Shown here: positions 35,586 through 47,459 of the stretch, in pieces
Position numbering within the stretch: the first letter of the stretch is position 1
Layout: each line of letters begins with the position of its first letter
Assembly (NCBI RefSeq): GCF_021018805.1
Contig: NC_086250.1
Location: forward strand, 67,157,322 to 67,221,321
Length of the DNA: 64,000 nt
DNA from: Prinia subflava
Lineage: Eukaryota; Chordata; Aves; Passeriformes; Cisticolidae
Direction of reading: 5' to 3'
Program-made: the position numbers and the translations under genes
Notes under the pieces: generated by a model
The model's database searches: none
Told to the model about the DNA's origin: nothing
The model's input: only the letters and a program-made list of their open reading frames with translations

Positions 35586-37815
35586 CAGGAGGATGAGGAA
35601 GATGTCAAAGCCCAGCTCAGGCACTCAGAGTTTTATCTGCTGGGGAAGCCCAGGGAAGGAACCTTGCAGTTCCCTGTGCCTGTGTGAACATGACCCACAC
35701 GACTCTTCCAAGCAGGAGAAACCATTGCAAAGCCCTTCTGTGAGCCTCTGGCATAGCTCTACAGCTGAGCTGAAAGCTGTTCAATAGTGAAAAATCTCGC
35801 TCACTGAGTAATACACCTTAGGAGAGGCCATATTTTGTATAACATTTCTTACTGGAGGAAATTCTCGTAAGATAATTTATTGGCATGGCAGTAACTGGCT
35901 GACATTTATGAGAAGCCTTGTTTTACAAGGCTTTCCTTTGGCTGCAATGCCAGGGCTCCAGTTTGTGCTGATGGAAGAAGAGAAGGAAAGTGATGTTCTT
36001 TGGCGTGCAGGATACTCAGAGGCGTGTTGATGTGAATAACAAAAAGGGATAAATTCTGCGTGAATTGCATGGGATTGTGCCTTCCAGAATTGTAAATCGT
36101 GGGTGAGTTGAAGGGAAAAGTTCATTTTGACAGAAGTTTTCTCATAATAAATTATGCATCTTCAATGGCCAGCTTGAGGTTCAATAGAGTTGTTGGAATA
36201 CTTGAATCTTTGTTTTGTGGAAGGGGTTGGATAAGACACTTCAGTCTGGTACCAGGAAAGGGAGAGATGGACTTGGGACAGTGCAGCCAGGAGAGGCTGA
36301 TGGGCTCCTGTGCTGAGAGACAGCAGGATGAGGGGGATGCTGCTGGAGATGGCTGAGGTTGCAGATCCTGTGGCAATGGCCACACAATGCCTGGATTCTG
36401 GAATGGGCAAAGTTCCTGGGGGAGCACCCACCACTGCCTCCTGGATGCCAGCACATGCAGCCCTATCAGCCACAGGAGCAGCTGATTTTTAGCCTGCAGA
36501 GCTGAAGCAGAAAGCTGAGCTGTCCTCAGTTAACCCCCCAAGCACACTTCCCACTCTCAGCAAGGCAGCTTTGTGTCAGGGGCTCAGCTCAGCTGGCACT
36601 GGGGAGAAGAGCTGATGGATGAGGGCAGGAATGCCCAGGATGCTGCAGCACTCATCTCCAGCAGTCTGTGACCCCCCTGCCAGGATCCTGTGGACTCTGC
36701 TCCCTTCTGATGATACTTTAGGACTCACCATGGCAAACAGTATTGTTAAATAGAGCTAGGGATCCATGCAAAGCACAGGAAGGTGCCTTGGCTGGGTGTG
36801 GTGGGTCCCTGGGGGGCTAAGCTGAGCTGTGGGGCTGCGCTGGGTCTGTGCCACCGTGGGTCCAGGTGTGTGTGTGTTATAGGGCGAGCCCACACTGGGG
36901 GGACTGCCTGTGTGCTCCCTAAGTCGTGCTGAGAAAGGGATTTCCAAGAGCCAAAGAGGCTTAAGGCTGCCCATATCCCATTAACAGATAGTGGGATTGT
37001 GCCTGTCTCTGAAGGGCTTTGTGGGACTGAGCTGGGATCTGTAACCCTGCACAGCAATGTTGCTCCTCACTCACGGTGCTCTGTGCAAGAGAGGGTTTGA
37101 TGCCCTTGGAGGAATTCCCTCAGACCACAGCTCATTTATTTCTTAGGACTCCAATCTGTGGACATTGGAAATCTCATATAAATCTTGTACACATAATAGT
37201 TTTATTGATATTATTTGGTAACTGTTGGAATAAACTGCTGGTGTGGAAGCACCTTTAGACCAGCACAATGTGGCTGTAGGACATCTTAAATAGGATACTC
37301 CAAGGAGGACAAGCCCATTTCAGGATTCAGAGCCAAGCAAGCACCTGGTGCCACTGCAGGGAGCAGCACCAGCACAGCCCAGGGAGGAGCGTGGCTCATA
37401 GTACCTGAGGCAGGGCTGGATCACTGCTGTTGAGAGCCTTGGGGAGACTTTCCTGGATGTCTCCTCTGCCAGCCAAGCCAGCTGCAGAGTTGGAGGCTTC
37501 AGTATGAAGCATCAGGGCCCCTGTGCTGCAAACCAGCCCCTGCACACTAGAACACCCTCCTCCTGGCAGCTGCAGCCGAGCAGGCACCAGGCACTGCTCC
37601 ATGACAGCTACCAGGGTGGCTTTTCTTTTTCTCCTTCCAGCCTTTTCTTTACCCTGGTGCCAAAAGAAGGGAGATTCATTTAAAAAGAGATAAGTAAACA
37701 CAAACCAAATGGACTGCATCGAATGAAAGCCTCCAGCTTGTGCTGGGGAGACCAGCAGCCACGTGCTGGGCTGTGACACAAGCACCCTGACACATGTTCC
37801 TCTTCTCTCTTGCAG

Positions 37816-37881
37816 ATGACAGAGGGTCGCAGATGCCAAGTGCACCTCCTTGATGACAGGAAGCTGGAGCTCCTTGTTCAG
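37816..37881 (+). CDS. FRMD4A: FRMD4A first coding exon (FERM domain start), partial gene
   Basis: This 66-base exon encodes 22 residues, starting MTEGRRCQVHLL and ending KLELLVQ. That is the opening of the FERM F1 (ubiquitin-like) lobe of FRMD4A. A pyrimidine-rich acceptor ending TCTCTCTTGCAG directly precedes the ATG, and CAG|GTAGGA follows as donor. The exon is phase 0 on both sides. FRMD4A is known as a FERM scaffold at cell junctions that links the PAR3 polarity complex to the ARF6 activator cytohesin-1. The paralogue FRMD4B is nearly identical here, but from memory it has His at residue 6 and Arg at residue 16. This copy has Arg and Lys, favouring FRMD4A. Known longer isoforms read into this ATG from an upstream coding exon; none was found in the window, so here the ATG is taken as the start. 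The remaining roughly 1,000 residues lie beyond the window. Confidence 0.9.
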
Positions 37882-40480
37882 GTAGGAACTGCACTTTTCA
37901 TCATTTGATGGTTTGCTACAGCCACAGGTTTTCACCAGGGTAGGGGGAGAAAAGGGTTTTCAGCTGGTTTTCTCAGCAGCTTCACGCTGTGACTGCCTGC
38001 AGAGCTCAGGGAAGCTGCAGTAGTGCTGTCTGGGAAAGATCTGCAAAGGTATATCTGTGGGAAGGACTAATTCAAGACATATTTTTACTTTATTCTGTGC
38101 CAAAACTGTCGCAGTCCCTGCCAATGAGATAAAAAAGCACCTCTGGTCATTTTTGACACTGTTATTATATCTCTTAACTATGTTTTTGAGGCACTGCTTA
38201 GCTGTGAGAGATGCATTGCATCTGCTTAAAATACCTCCAGCTTCTCTGCTTTCCATCCTAAATTGCTGGGCTCCACACCAGAGGGGACTGTGCCCATGCT
38301 CCCACCTGCACTGGGAATGTGGTTGGCAGCAGAAGATGCTGTGGTGATCATGCCCCAGGCAGGCATTTCTTGTAGTTTCATGTGTCAAACACAAATATGT
38401 ATTAAAATTAGTCCATGTTCCATCTGCTTTATTTTTTACTTTGGAAAAAAAGAAGGAAGACTGGAAACAATGAGAGTCTGGTAAAAATGGGCTGGTGAAA
38501 GCTGGAGCATCCTACACTTTCCTGACAATTTTGGCTCTTGTCTCAGACATCCCCAACGGGTTAATAACAAGAATTAGAAGAATGTCTTTCCTTTTACAAA
38601 GGCTGCTACAGGCAGCCAAAGCAGCAGGAAATGAAACTTCCCATAGCACCCAAATGCCTTGGCTACAGCTGATAAGAGGGGAGGGGGGGCAGGATCCTCC
38701 CCAGCAAACCTGAATGGGGATGGCTGAAAGAGGCTTGAATCGCCGGAAGCACATTCAGCTTCGCTTTCTGGAAAGTTGCTTAAAAATACCATTACAAAAC
38801 TCTTAATGGGGAATGTTTTTTAGCACAGCTAGGAGGTGAAATCCTTCGGCTTCCCCTGACACACAGGGTGTTCAAAGAGTGCCTGGATAACCATGAGTCA
38901 GGCCAGTGGTGGAACAAGAACAGCTTGATCAGGATGACTAATTAAAACACACCACCATACCAATGGTCTCTGCATAGGCTGCATCAAATTCTCTGCTGCT
39001 TTGCAGCTGGCTGGGGGGAACTTTAGTCACCTTCATCACAAGGACACAGCACTTGGCTTCTTATTTCATCTAAATGCCTTTTCTAATTTTTCTTGGTTCA
39101 ATTAAAAATTAAAATGGCTTATTGGAGAAGAGCTCTGCTAAAGCACTGCTCAGTATATTAATAATCACAGCTTAAAATATACTGCAGGAAATCTATGTGA
39201 GCTGCCCTGGCCAACCTACTTATTTGGGGTTTGATCAATGACACTAAAAAACCACAGGAAGATGACAGCCAAGCAGGCTGGTGTGGGAAATGTGTCCACT
39301 TCCAAGGGAGCAGAAATGGTGGCACGTGATATTATGTTTTTTTAAGTGTTTGATCACACCTTCAATGGAATTCCTTGTAATCAATATAGCAAGCAAATTG
39401 CTCTGTAAATCACACTAACTAGTTTGCAAGTGACCCATGGCTGAATTTTATTAGTACAACAAATCGTTTTGCTGTTTCCAAGTAATGTGTGAATGGGGGA
39501 AGCCGGGAGGGTGATGATGAAAAATTCATGCCCAGAAAAAGCAGTAACCTCTGTTGCATGCAGTACTCAGATCTCTGAGCACCCCTTGCCCCCAGATGTA
39601 CAGGAATGTCCACAGAGGCATCTCAGATGCTTTTCTGGCTTAATGACAATGCTGTTAGGTAGCTTCTAGTCAGGGTGAAATCCCTTTTGGGTGGAGCAGA
39701 TGAAGAGGAAAGTGAATGTTTTGGACTTGACTCTGTCTCCAGTATTGATACTCTTTGCAGACATGGGAACAACACTTGGGTTTGCTGCCTGTAAAGCACT
39801 GGCAAAGCCACCAGCTTTGGGGTGGTCCTGGAGCTGCTCCACTCAGCAGGAGTGGGCTGAGGTTACCAGGATGAGCAGATCTTTGTCCCAGTGGACTGGG
39901 CTCCCTCTGGGAACAGCCTGCACTTTGCCGGGGGAAATCTCACTAGCTGACCCACTTCGTTTGTATCTTATCATGAGATTTCAGATAAAAGTTGTTTTGT
40001 AAGTTCTGAGCACTGTTGTTTTTATTATGTTACCTTATCTTGTAGCTGAATTGAACTAGAAGCTGTAAATAAAATGTTCATCCAAGCCCAAGCTTCTGGC
40101 TGTCACTTCAAAGCTGTATTTTTCTGTGGCTGTCTTGCCAGAGGGCTGGTTTGCTGGGTTTTACCATGAAAGAGGTTCCTCTATAGCTTTGTTGGGCCTC
40201 AAGATCTAGACCTGCATTGGCTTGAATTGCTCAAGTCAGTCTCTTAAACTGTCATGTGAAATTTCCTCCTTTTCACCAAACTCAGCATTTCTTGGAAGCT
40301 TTTCCACTCCTATGAGAGTTTAGGAAAGAGCACTGGTAATCAGTAAATTAGATTCCTCTTCACAGGTGAGATCAAAATAACAGCCTAACCTGGATCTGGC
40401 TTTACAGTGCTTTTCAGTGCTTGTGTGTGAGATCAGGTGCTCTGCCTGGAGAAGGGTTCAGGGATCCTGCTGCTGTATTT

Positions 40481-40885
40481 TCATAGAATGACAGAATCAC
40501 AGAAAGGTTTGGGTTAGAAGGGATCTTAAAGACCATCTAGTTTCACTCCCTCTGCTAAGGAGGGAATTCTACCTTTCTACCTTTCATTCTAGGTCATTCT
40601 ACCTTTCACTAGAACTGACTACTGACTAAAGAATTTCTTCCTAACACCTAATGTAAATCCCGTTTTTTGGGGTTTTTTTTAGTTTAAAACAGTGCCTCCT
40701 TTTCCCATCTCTATCTGTCCATTGAAAAAGTAACTCTCTTCTTTTTAATAAGACTCCTTTAAGTACTGGGAGGCTGCAGTGGGGTCTACCTGGAGCCTTC
40801 TCTTTTCCAGGCTGAACAAGCCCAGCTCTCTCCTCTATTCCTCATGGGAGATGTGCTCCAGTCCTCTGATCATCTTTGGGGTACT
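40481..40885 (-). mobile_element. CR1 LINE, 3' region, antisense
   Basis: It opens with the antisense CR1 tail TCATAGAATGACAGAATCAC and AGGTTTGGGTTAGAAGGGAT, followed by AAAGACCATCTAGTTTCACT. It continues through AGAATTTCTTCCTAACACCT, GGAGCCTTCTCTTTTCCAGG and CTGAACAAGCCCAGCTCTCT to CTCCAGTCCTCTGATCATCT. A small internal expansion of CTACCTTT/CATTCTA units (40,570-40,610) interrupts it. The 3' tail is intact and the 5' part is missing. Confidence 0.95.
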
Positions 40886-42009
40886 CCTTTTTGATGTAGG
40901 GAAAAAATAAAAAAAACACCCAGAAAAAGCTGTGTCTGATTGAAGGAGAGGGCTGGGTACAGCTCCCTCAAAGGAATGCAGGAGGGCTCCTGGAGCATCT
41001 TGAAACAGCTTTGGCCAGTGACTCTGGGGAGTTGAAATTATTTCCCATCCTGCCTGAAGTGCTGCTGGGCAAAATCAGATGCATCTGGGAGCAATCAGGG
41101 TGTTTGCAAAAAGCAGTGTATTAAGCAGGTGTACTCCCTTTCTGTCTGTGAATTAGCTGTGATCAGACCAGGGGGTTTATGGATATTCATTTAAAACATA
41201 TCAATTGGTGGGTAACGAGGACCAGACCCAGACTGCAGGAGGACAGGGAGTGGAATTGATGCTTCTGCCCACAGGAGTCAGCAGTGGCTCATTGTGACAC
41301 CTCTGCCAGGCCAGATTGAAATGTTTCAACACCACAAATTCCCTCCCAAAACTGCAAAAACCACTCTGACAGGCCATACAGCTATTGCCAGTGAGACCCA
41401 CCAGGCACATAGGTTTTATTTGCATTACCATACCCCAAAAGTGAGATTTTGGCTCAGAGGCAGCATTTATAACCCCTTCTGTGAATGTTGGCTTGCTTCA
41501 GTGTTGGCACATAATGCAAGGGCTTGGGGTTGCCATCATCAGGAAAGAGATCCTGGCTTTACTCAATCAAAGGGTCTTGACTGAAGTCTTGTCCTCCCAA
41601 GCCAAGCAGCTGCAGAGTGATGCAGCAGCAGCTAAGGAAAAGCAGAAACACAGGCTTTGTGGATGAAAGAAAACCCTCCCCAATGTGTTTTGTCAGATTA
41701 ATGCTGAAATTTAGAAGGGCTAATCATAAACAGAGACAGAGGAAGATCATATGGAAATCTCTTCCTGAGGGTCTGAAACTCAAAAGCTGTTTGACTTGGG
41801 ATTAGGCAGAAGAGTTGCATTTGGTGTGTGTTTCATTTGATAAATGTCTGTTGAAGATCTGGGGTGTGTGGCAAGTTTACATAGCTTTTTTTTTGACAGT
41901 TTTTTCTTTCTGAGTATCAGCAGAATGTAGCTTCTTGGATCTTAAAATCTGGGGCTTTTTTCCTGTTTCTGTTTGTTGCATGTTTAGTTTTTAGGACAGT
42001 CCTTTTTTT

Positions 42010-42241
42010 AAAGTGTTTGGCTTTATGCAGCTAATCTTTTCAGCGAGCGAGTCCATTTTCTTACTTCTGGAAAATGGATTTCCTCCATTCCCCACTCACA
42101 GCCTCTCTATCTGTTATATTATTTCCCAGTGACCGCGTATCATTTGTCTGCTGCAGATGAAAGGTTTGTGTTGCTTTATTTAAAGACGTCTGCGTAATTG
42201 GCAATTCGTTCCTTTTCATGTGGGTTTTATAAACATGGCTC
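42010..42241. promoter_or_regulatory. candidate conserved non-coding element next to a T18 run
   Basis: This repeat-free DNA has several retained CpGs (CAGCGAGCGAGTCC, GTGACCGCGTATC, AAAGACGTCTGCGTAATTGG) amid AT-rich text, including a perfect GACGTC and a TAATTGGC homeodomain-like site. It ends at an 18-base T run (42,242-42,259). The appearance suggests constrained regulatory DNA, but this is unproven. Confidence 0.3.
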
Positions 42242-44535
42242 TTTTTTTTTTTTTTTTTTCTGGGATAGCTGAATCAGGCAGCCTGGCTTGATCCCAGCTC
42301 CTGCACCGGCTGGCAGTGCCTGTTATCTGACAGCAGCTCAGGCAACTGTCATCCCAAAGTGTTAAGCCTCCTAATTCTTTCTCTCTGGAGGAGCTATTGC
42401 AGAAAGGGAGCCCATCCGAGCCTTGTAGCAGAGCTGTGGGGTCTGAAAGCTCTGCAATTTGATTGTAGGAAATAACTGGGCAATTTGTTTCTAACCTTCT
42501 TCCCAGGAGGCACTGAGCCTGACTTGGGAGAGACGGGGAGAGACAGGGAGGTCAGCACAACCCACAGGTATTTTGGTGATTAACCCACCTATATGTCCAC
42601 GTTGAAACTTCTTGAGTTACTCTTCTTGCAGCATTCCTATCTCCCAGCTGCCATGCAGGTGCATCCAGAAACACGTTAGCAGTGATACATGAAGATGCAC
42701 AGCCAAAATTAACAAGATGCACTGAGCAAAATCAATGGGATGCATTGAACATCCCTTTTTGCCTTGCTCAAAACCAGCTCTGCTTTGAGGGAGTGAGGAG
42801 TCTTTCAGGAGCCCAGGATTTGTTTGCAGTGTGCCTGCCATGGTGCAGCATCTCATCCCCAGGAGCCGCCTGCAAGCCAGACTGGGAGACACTGGAGTTG
42901 TGAGCCAGTGCCGGGCTGGCAGGGTGCCCTGTGGGCTGCTGACTCACTGCCACAGGGAGGGCTGGGATCAGCCTCACTGGCACCAGCCCGAGGCTCGTTG
43001 TCCTGGGGAAGCAATGGCACCTTTTAAGAGCAATAGCTCCACTAGTTATGGCTGGAGGAGAAATAAAACAGTCTGCTCCCCTCCCAGGAATCTGTTATAG
43101 TTTTTGCAGTATTTTCAGTGCTGCTCGTGATCAAGAAATGGCAGTCCATGGGGTTTTACCCATGTTTTCTCACTTCCTCACTTCTGTATGCCAATGAGCA
43201 GGGTGGTTACCAGGGCTGGCATGGTGGGAAAACTGCCAAAGTTCCCCTTTAGGTGGTGCCTACATTAGGAGAAGCTGCCTGACTTTGGATACAGGTTTTG
43301 CATGAGGACCAGCAGCATATCCCATCCTCAGTGTGGGATAAACAAGCCCCAGGATGGCCTCAGTCTCTCCAGAGAAGCCACAGTAATTGCAGAAGAATGG
43401 GGTCCAGCCCTGCTCCACTGCCAAAACTGGGGATCCTTTTGGAAACATCACCTCCAGGGCTGGTGCAGAAATGCAGCTGCACAGCCCTGACCATAAATGG
43501 AGATGTTTGGGTGCCAGTAGCAGTCCTTGCCATGTGGGAGAGGCAGTTCCAGTCCCTGCAGAGCACCAGGCTCTGCTCCAAAGGCATTTTAACCATCCCT
43601 GAGGAAGGCAGTGGCAGCCAGTGCTGGGCTGGGAGCTCGGGGGTGAATACTGCCCTGCCAGTGCCACTGCCCTCCCCACACCCTTGCAGGAGCTGCCCAG
43701 TGAATATATTCTTTGAGTTGTCTATATGGAGTTGTCCATAGCTGTCTATGCCCCATGTCTGGGCATGGAGAGTGGGAATGGGCTCAATGATGCCATTGGT
43801 GAGAGCCTGAAGAGGGATCCCTGCATCCCATCTTCCCACCCAGCCTCTCCATGCCTGCAGTGAAGCAGCTGAAAAATGTTCCTTGGACTTTGTACAAGGG
43901 CTCAGAAGTGACTTAATAGCTGTCCTCTGAGCGGCTCTGAAGGTTATGGGGTGATGTGTTGCTCCTCTCCAAAACAAAAAAGCATTTTTTTCTGTTGGGC
44001 AGACAAATAACTGGAGACCAGGCTGAACTTGAGTGGAGTTTTCTACTAGGATTCTGCCAGGGACCAGTCCCTCACAGTGAGAAAATGTGAAAACATTGAA
44101 TTTAGATCATAATTTAAAATGAGTCTGAGCTGAAGGGGGCTCAAATATGCCTTCTAGAAAGGAGGCTTTATTTTCCCAAATTGCAGTGTTAGGACTCCGG
44201 TTTCTTTCAGAAACAAATCCTGATTTACTATAGCAAGAGTGAGACTGTAGTCCAGCTCAGCAAGTATTTGCAAAATTGCAAAGAGAATGTTTTAACATCT
44301 TTGGCATTAAAAATTATGGTAGTCCAAAACTTTGGATCAACTCAGAAGGATCCTGCCAAGCAGTGTCTGAAGTGGGATTTATATCACTGGGACAAAGCAC
44401 ACAATTGTCCCTTCACAGCCTGTGGCTCAGGGCACATGGGGAGTGTGAAGTCACTGTCTTGACAGGAAAGACTTGTCCTGCCCTTTGTGTGGCTCCCAGG
44501 TTCCTGTTTGAAACTTCTGATCGTTTTGAGTACAG

Positions 44536-44577
44536 CTGCAAACTGCAAATATAAAAAAACTGCAAACTGCAAACTGC
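44536..44577 (+). repeat. short CTGCAAA tandem repeat
   Basis: Five copies of CTGCAAA, or close to it, occur in two clusters split by an A-rich linker (CTGCAAACTGCAAAT, then CTGCAAACTGCAAACTGC). It is local slippage. Confidence 0.8.
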
Positions 44578-46864
44578 TGGGCTTGGTCATCATGGGATGG
44601 GATGAGATGGAGGAGAGATTGCTGTACCAAAAGGGAGGTGGGATCCCAGACTGGCAATTCATGTCTGTGCTCTTACTGAGCAACCAGTGAACTATGAACT
44701 AGGAGCTCTTCTGCTGAAAAGTTCTCTGTTTACCAAAAAAAGATACATTTAGCCTTGCTCCAGGGTTAATGTGGTGCTGGGAGTGTGGTGCTGGGAGCAT
44801 TCCCAGTCAGCACACCTCCTGCAGACACAGTTCAATACTTAGATGTTGTCTTAGACCAGGTAAATGGATAAATGAAAAATGGACCAGGAGAGCCAGGTGT
44901 GCTCCCAAATCCATCCTTCCAGCCTCCAAGGCATGCCTCTGTTGAACTGCTCTTCAGAGCCTCTCATTCTCTCAAAAAGCATCCACCACTGCCATCCATG
45001 GCTTACAGAACTTCAGGTGTCAGACTGGAGGCCTGTATCTCAGGGGTTCAATTCTCACCTTAGGCTCCAGTGAACCCAGAAGTCCACAGAAGTCAAGCCT
45101 GGAGGGGAGAGTGTTTGCTGGGAAATGGAAATAGAAGAGAACAGGGGCAGAAAATAAAGAAATTTGGTATGCAGTGCTGGGGAGTCCAGCTTAAGAGCCA
45201 GAGGGATCTCAGGCAGGGTGAAGTTAGCAAAGTAGATAATCTCAAGGTTGCCCTTGATTATGAAGGCAGAAGAGATTTAAGACAGGAGGCAGAATTGGCA
45301 TGTCAGAGGGAAAACCTGAGCTGGGCTCAGAAACTAGGGGTGAAGAGCCTCTGCTGTGCACCCTGGCTTGGCTCCATTAAGAACAAGAGTGGCGCTGGTT
45401 CATGCTCAGCAGCTCCCTGGTGTGCCGGGTGCTCCAGGCTCCCCAAGCTCACCGTGGGTGAGAATGGACACAGCCCCTGTGCTGCACACAGCACCCAAGG
45501 GAGGGAGCTGCCAGAGGAGAACATTCCAGCAAGGCAGGCTGTGCAGAGCAAGCTGGCAGGCCGTGCACATCAGTGAGGGTCACAGGGAGCAGGATTTGAA
45601 GAGGTCAAGTAGGGTGCACAGCTGCAGGCAGGGATCAACAGCGAGCCCAAACAGACAGGGAGCATGGAGAGCCTCCAAGGGGATCTGCTGTGCGCAGAAG
45701 GTCAATCTGGTCAAGCAGCTCTAGAGAAAGCAAAGCTGTGTCTGGGAAAGGCAAGACTGGAAATTAATGAAACCCAGCAGGGGTAGCTCAGCCCGTCCAG
45801 ATTTGTTCCTCAGCGTGGGCATGGGAGGAGCATCAGCAGAAGCTGGGACAGGTGGAGGCAGGGGGCAATAGCTGCAGGGAGCAAAGCGTCCCTGAGAATG
45901 CGTTGGGTCAGGACTGACCTTGCCGAGGGCAGAGGTGCTTCTGTGTCTTGAGGAAGTGAATTGGAGGGGGGGAGATGCTTCCCTGGTACAGCAGTGCTGC
46001 ACATTCCCCTCTTTCTGAGGTGCCTGATGGCTTCTGAACAACGCTGAGAGCTGGTTTCCCTGCTGCTGGACCCCTGCAACTGAACCCTGCACATCTGCCT
46101 GGTGCCACGTGAGGAGCCTCAGGAGAAAGACTCCCACAGCAAAGAACTTACAGCCTCCTAAGAAAATGAACTGGGAATGGCAATCATTGCCCTCCACAGA
46201 GTGAAATGAGGGTGTGATTTCCAAAGGCCTGCGTAATCAATACCCCTATTATCAGTCTTCCAGAATAAATTGCATTTAAACTAATACAGGCTGGGAGCTA
46301 TCCGTGAGCTGTCAGGAGAGAGATAAGCTGAAGACACATGTTTATTCATAACTGCATATGCTGAGAGCTGGATGTTCTTTACAGCTGGTTAAATGGGGGC
46401 AAAGATATTCAGTATTTTTTGCAGTTCTTATGCTAAAATTTGTCAAAAACCCTTAATTTTGAGCACACCTGGAACTTTTCAAAATTAAGGGGGGGAGGGG
46501 GGCTGATGAAAATCCCACTAAAACGTCTGATGAAGGAAGAAAGCTATTTCCTTTCCTGTGAGGTAACTCCTGAAGTTTTGCAGAGCATCAGCAGTTTCAG
46601 TTGTCCTGCTGACCTCCCACCACGAACACCAATACAGAAATGGCACATCCAGCATCTAATGGCTCCATTGCAGAGAAAACATCTCACTCACAGTTACTTG
46701 GGAGAAATTCAAAAATTCACTATTGTTTCTGCCAGGCTCAGCTGCTCCGTGGCTTCAGTGGAGCTTTTGTTCAGCCTGGACCAACCTGCCAGTGTCCAAC
46801 AATGGCTGTGAAATATGTCATTGTATCCCACGAGATGCTGCTCCAGCCATGGATCTCAAGGTTA

Positions 46865-46994
46865 TTTTCCCTGACATTCTCCTCAGGGCTGCTGTTCCCC
46901 GAGGTAATAAGGTTTTCCCCCAAGGTTGCTGTTCCCTGAGATTCTCCTTGGGGTTGCTGTTCCCAGAGGTAATAAGGTTTTTCGTCTTCTCTTT
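46865..46994. repeat. 65-bp tandem duplication abutting the LTR
   Basis: Two copies of a 65-base unit (about 46,865-46,929 and 46,930-46,994) share TTCCCTGA, ATTCTCCT, TTGCTGTTCCC (one copy GCTGCTGTTCCCC) and GAGGTAATAAGGTTTT at constant spacing. Within each unit the TTGCTGTTCCC motif recurs in shorter form, which suggests an older, smaller repeat. The array ends within about ten bases of the LTR edge at 47,003. It may be part of the retroviral leader if the LTR is the 5' copy, or host DNA. Confidence 0.75.
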
Positions 46995-47002
46995 GCCCTA
47001 AG

Positions 47003-47459
47003 TGTTTCACACCGAAGGTAGAGACAACAAGCTGAGTCCGCTAGTGCATGTTTCCAAGGTTGTTTATTCTTCATTATCTCAGTTCTTTCTCAGCTCTGCC
47101 AGGCCTCCCTGGCAGGGTACCTTATCTTAGTTCTTTCTCAGCTCTGTGAGGCGTCCCCAGCAGAGCAGGACACGCGGCGGACTGGGCGGATCAGAGAGCC
47201 CCGCACCTTATGTACAGTACCCCTGACCCAACCACCGTCCACAACGTACTTTTTATTTACAAAATCATACCAATACTTACTACCTATGCTAGCATGTCAT
47301 TTCTACTCTAAACCAATCTCTAAAATCCAACTCAGCAAAAGATGGGGGATGAGAGCAAGAGCAAGGAGCACAGGGGCCACTCCCCAATTCCTCCATCTTG
47401 TCTCTTCAACCCCATATACTGAGAATCCTAGATCCTACATTTACATTCTATGATAAACA
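47003..47459 (-). mobile_element. endogenous retrovirus LTR, antisense
   Basis: On the minus strand this 457-base segment starts TGTTTATC and ends GTGAAACA, giving a 5-base terminal inverted repeat TGTTT...AAACA. In that orientation it has a TATA-like TGTACATAAGG (about 47,206-47,216), then a CpG-containing block, then an AATAAA signal (47,063-47,068) about 60 bases before the end. That is the U3-R-U5 order of an LTR. A 48-base tandem duplication (unit starts at 47,074 and 47,122) lies in the R-like part. The flanks (CTAAG left, CTACT right) do not form a clean target duplication, so it may be one LTR of a damaged provirus rather than a simple solo LTR. The boundaries are provisional. Confidence 0.7.

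Larger units (their letters stand above)
21591..37815 (+). other. FRMD4A: putative intron 1 of FRMD4A
   Basis: This 16.2-kb interval starts with GTAACG and ends with a pyrimidine tract and TTGCAG. No other coding exon with plausible splice sites is recognised. Contents listed separately are a CpG-rich shore (22,360-22,660), a CpG patch (29,935-30,512), two CR1 tails (31.3 and 32.1 kb), a possible MIR relic (35.5 kb) and a candidate conserved element (32.8 kb). Minor items are A runs at about 25,406 and 33,822 and a 16-base perfect palindrome GTGTTATATATAACAC at 27,662-27,677. Confidence 0.65.

Noticed and set aside
43360..43977. 205-residue minus frame and overlapping 147-residue plus frame
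   Set aside because: They overlap each other on opposite strands, have no recognisable domain and no splice context, and this length is expected by chance in a 64-kb window with locally high GC.
45030..45060. tRNA-like B box (GGTTCAATTC)
   Set aside because: No matching A box or cloverleaf arms upstream; the match is a chance ten-mer.
45070..45724. Overlapping plus frames of 168 and 122 residues
   Set aside because: No family resemblance, poor start context and no splice signals. The first frame starts in unique non-coding-looking DNA and stops without continuation.
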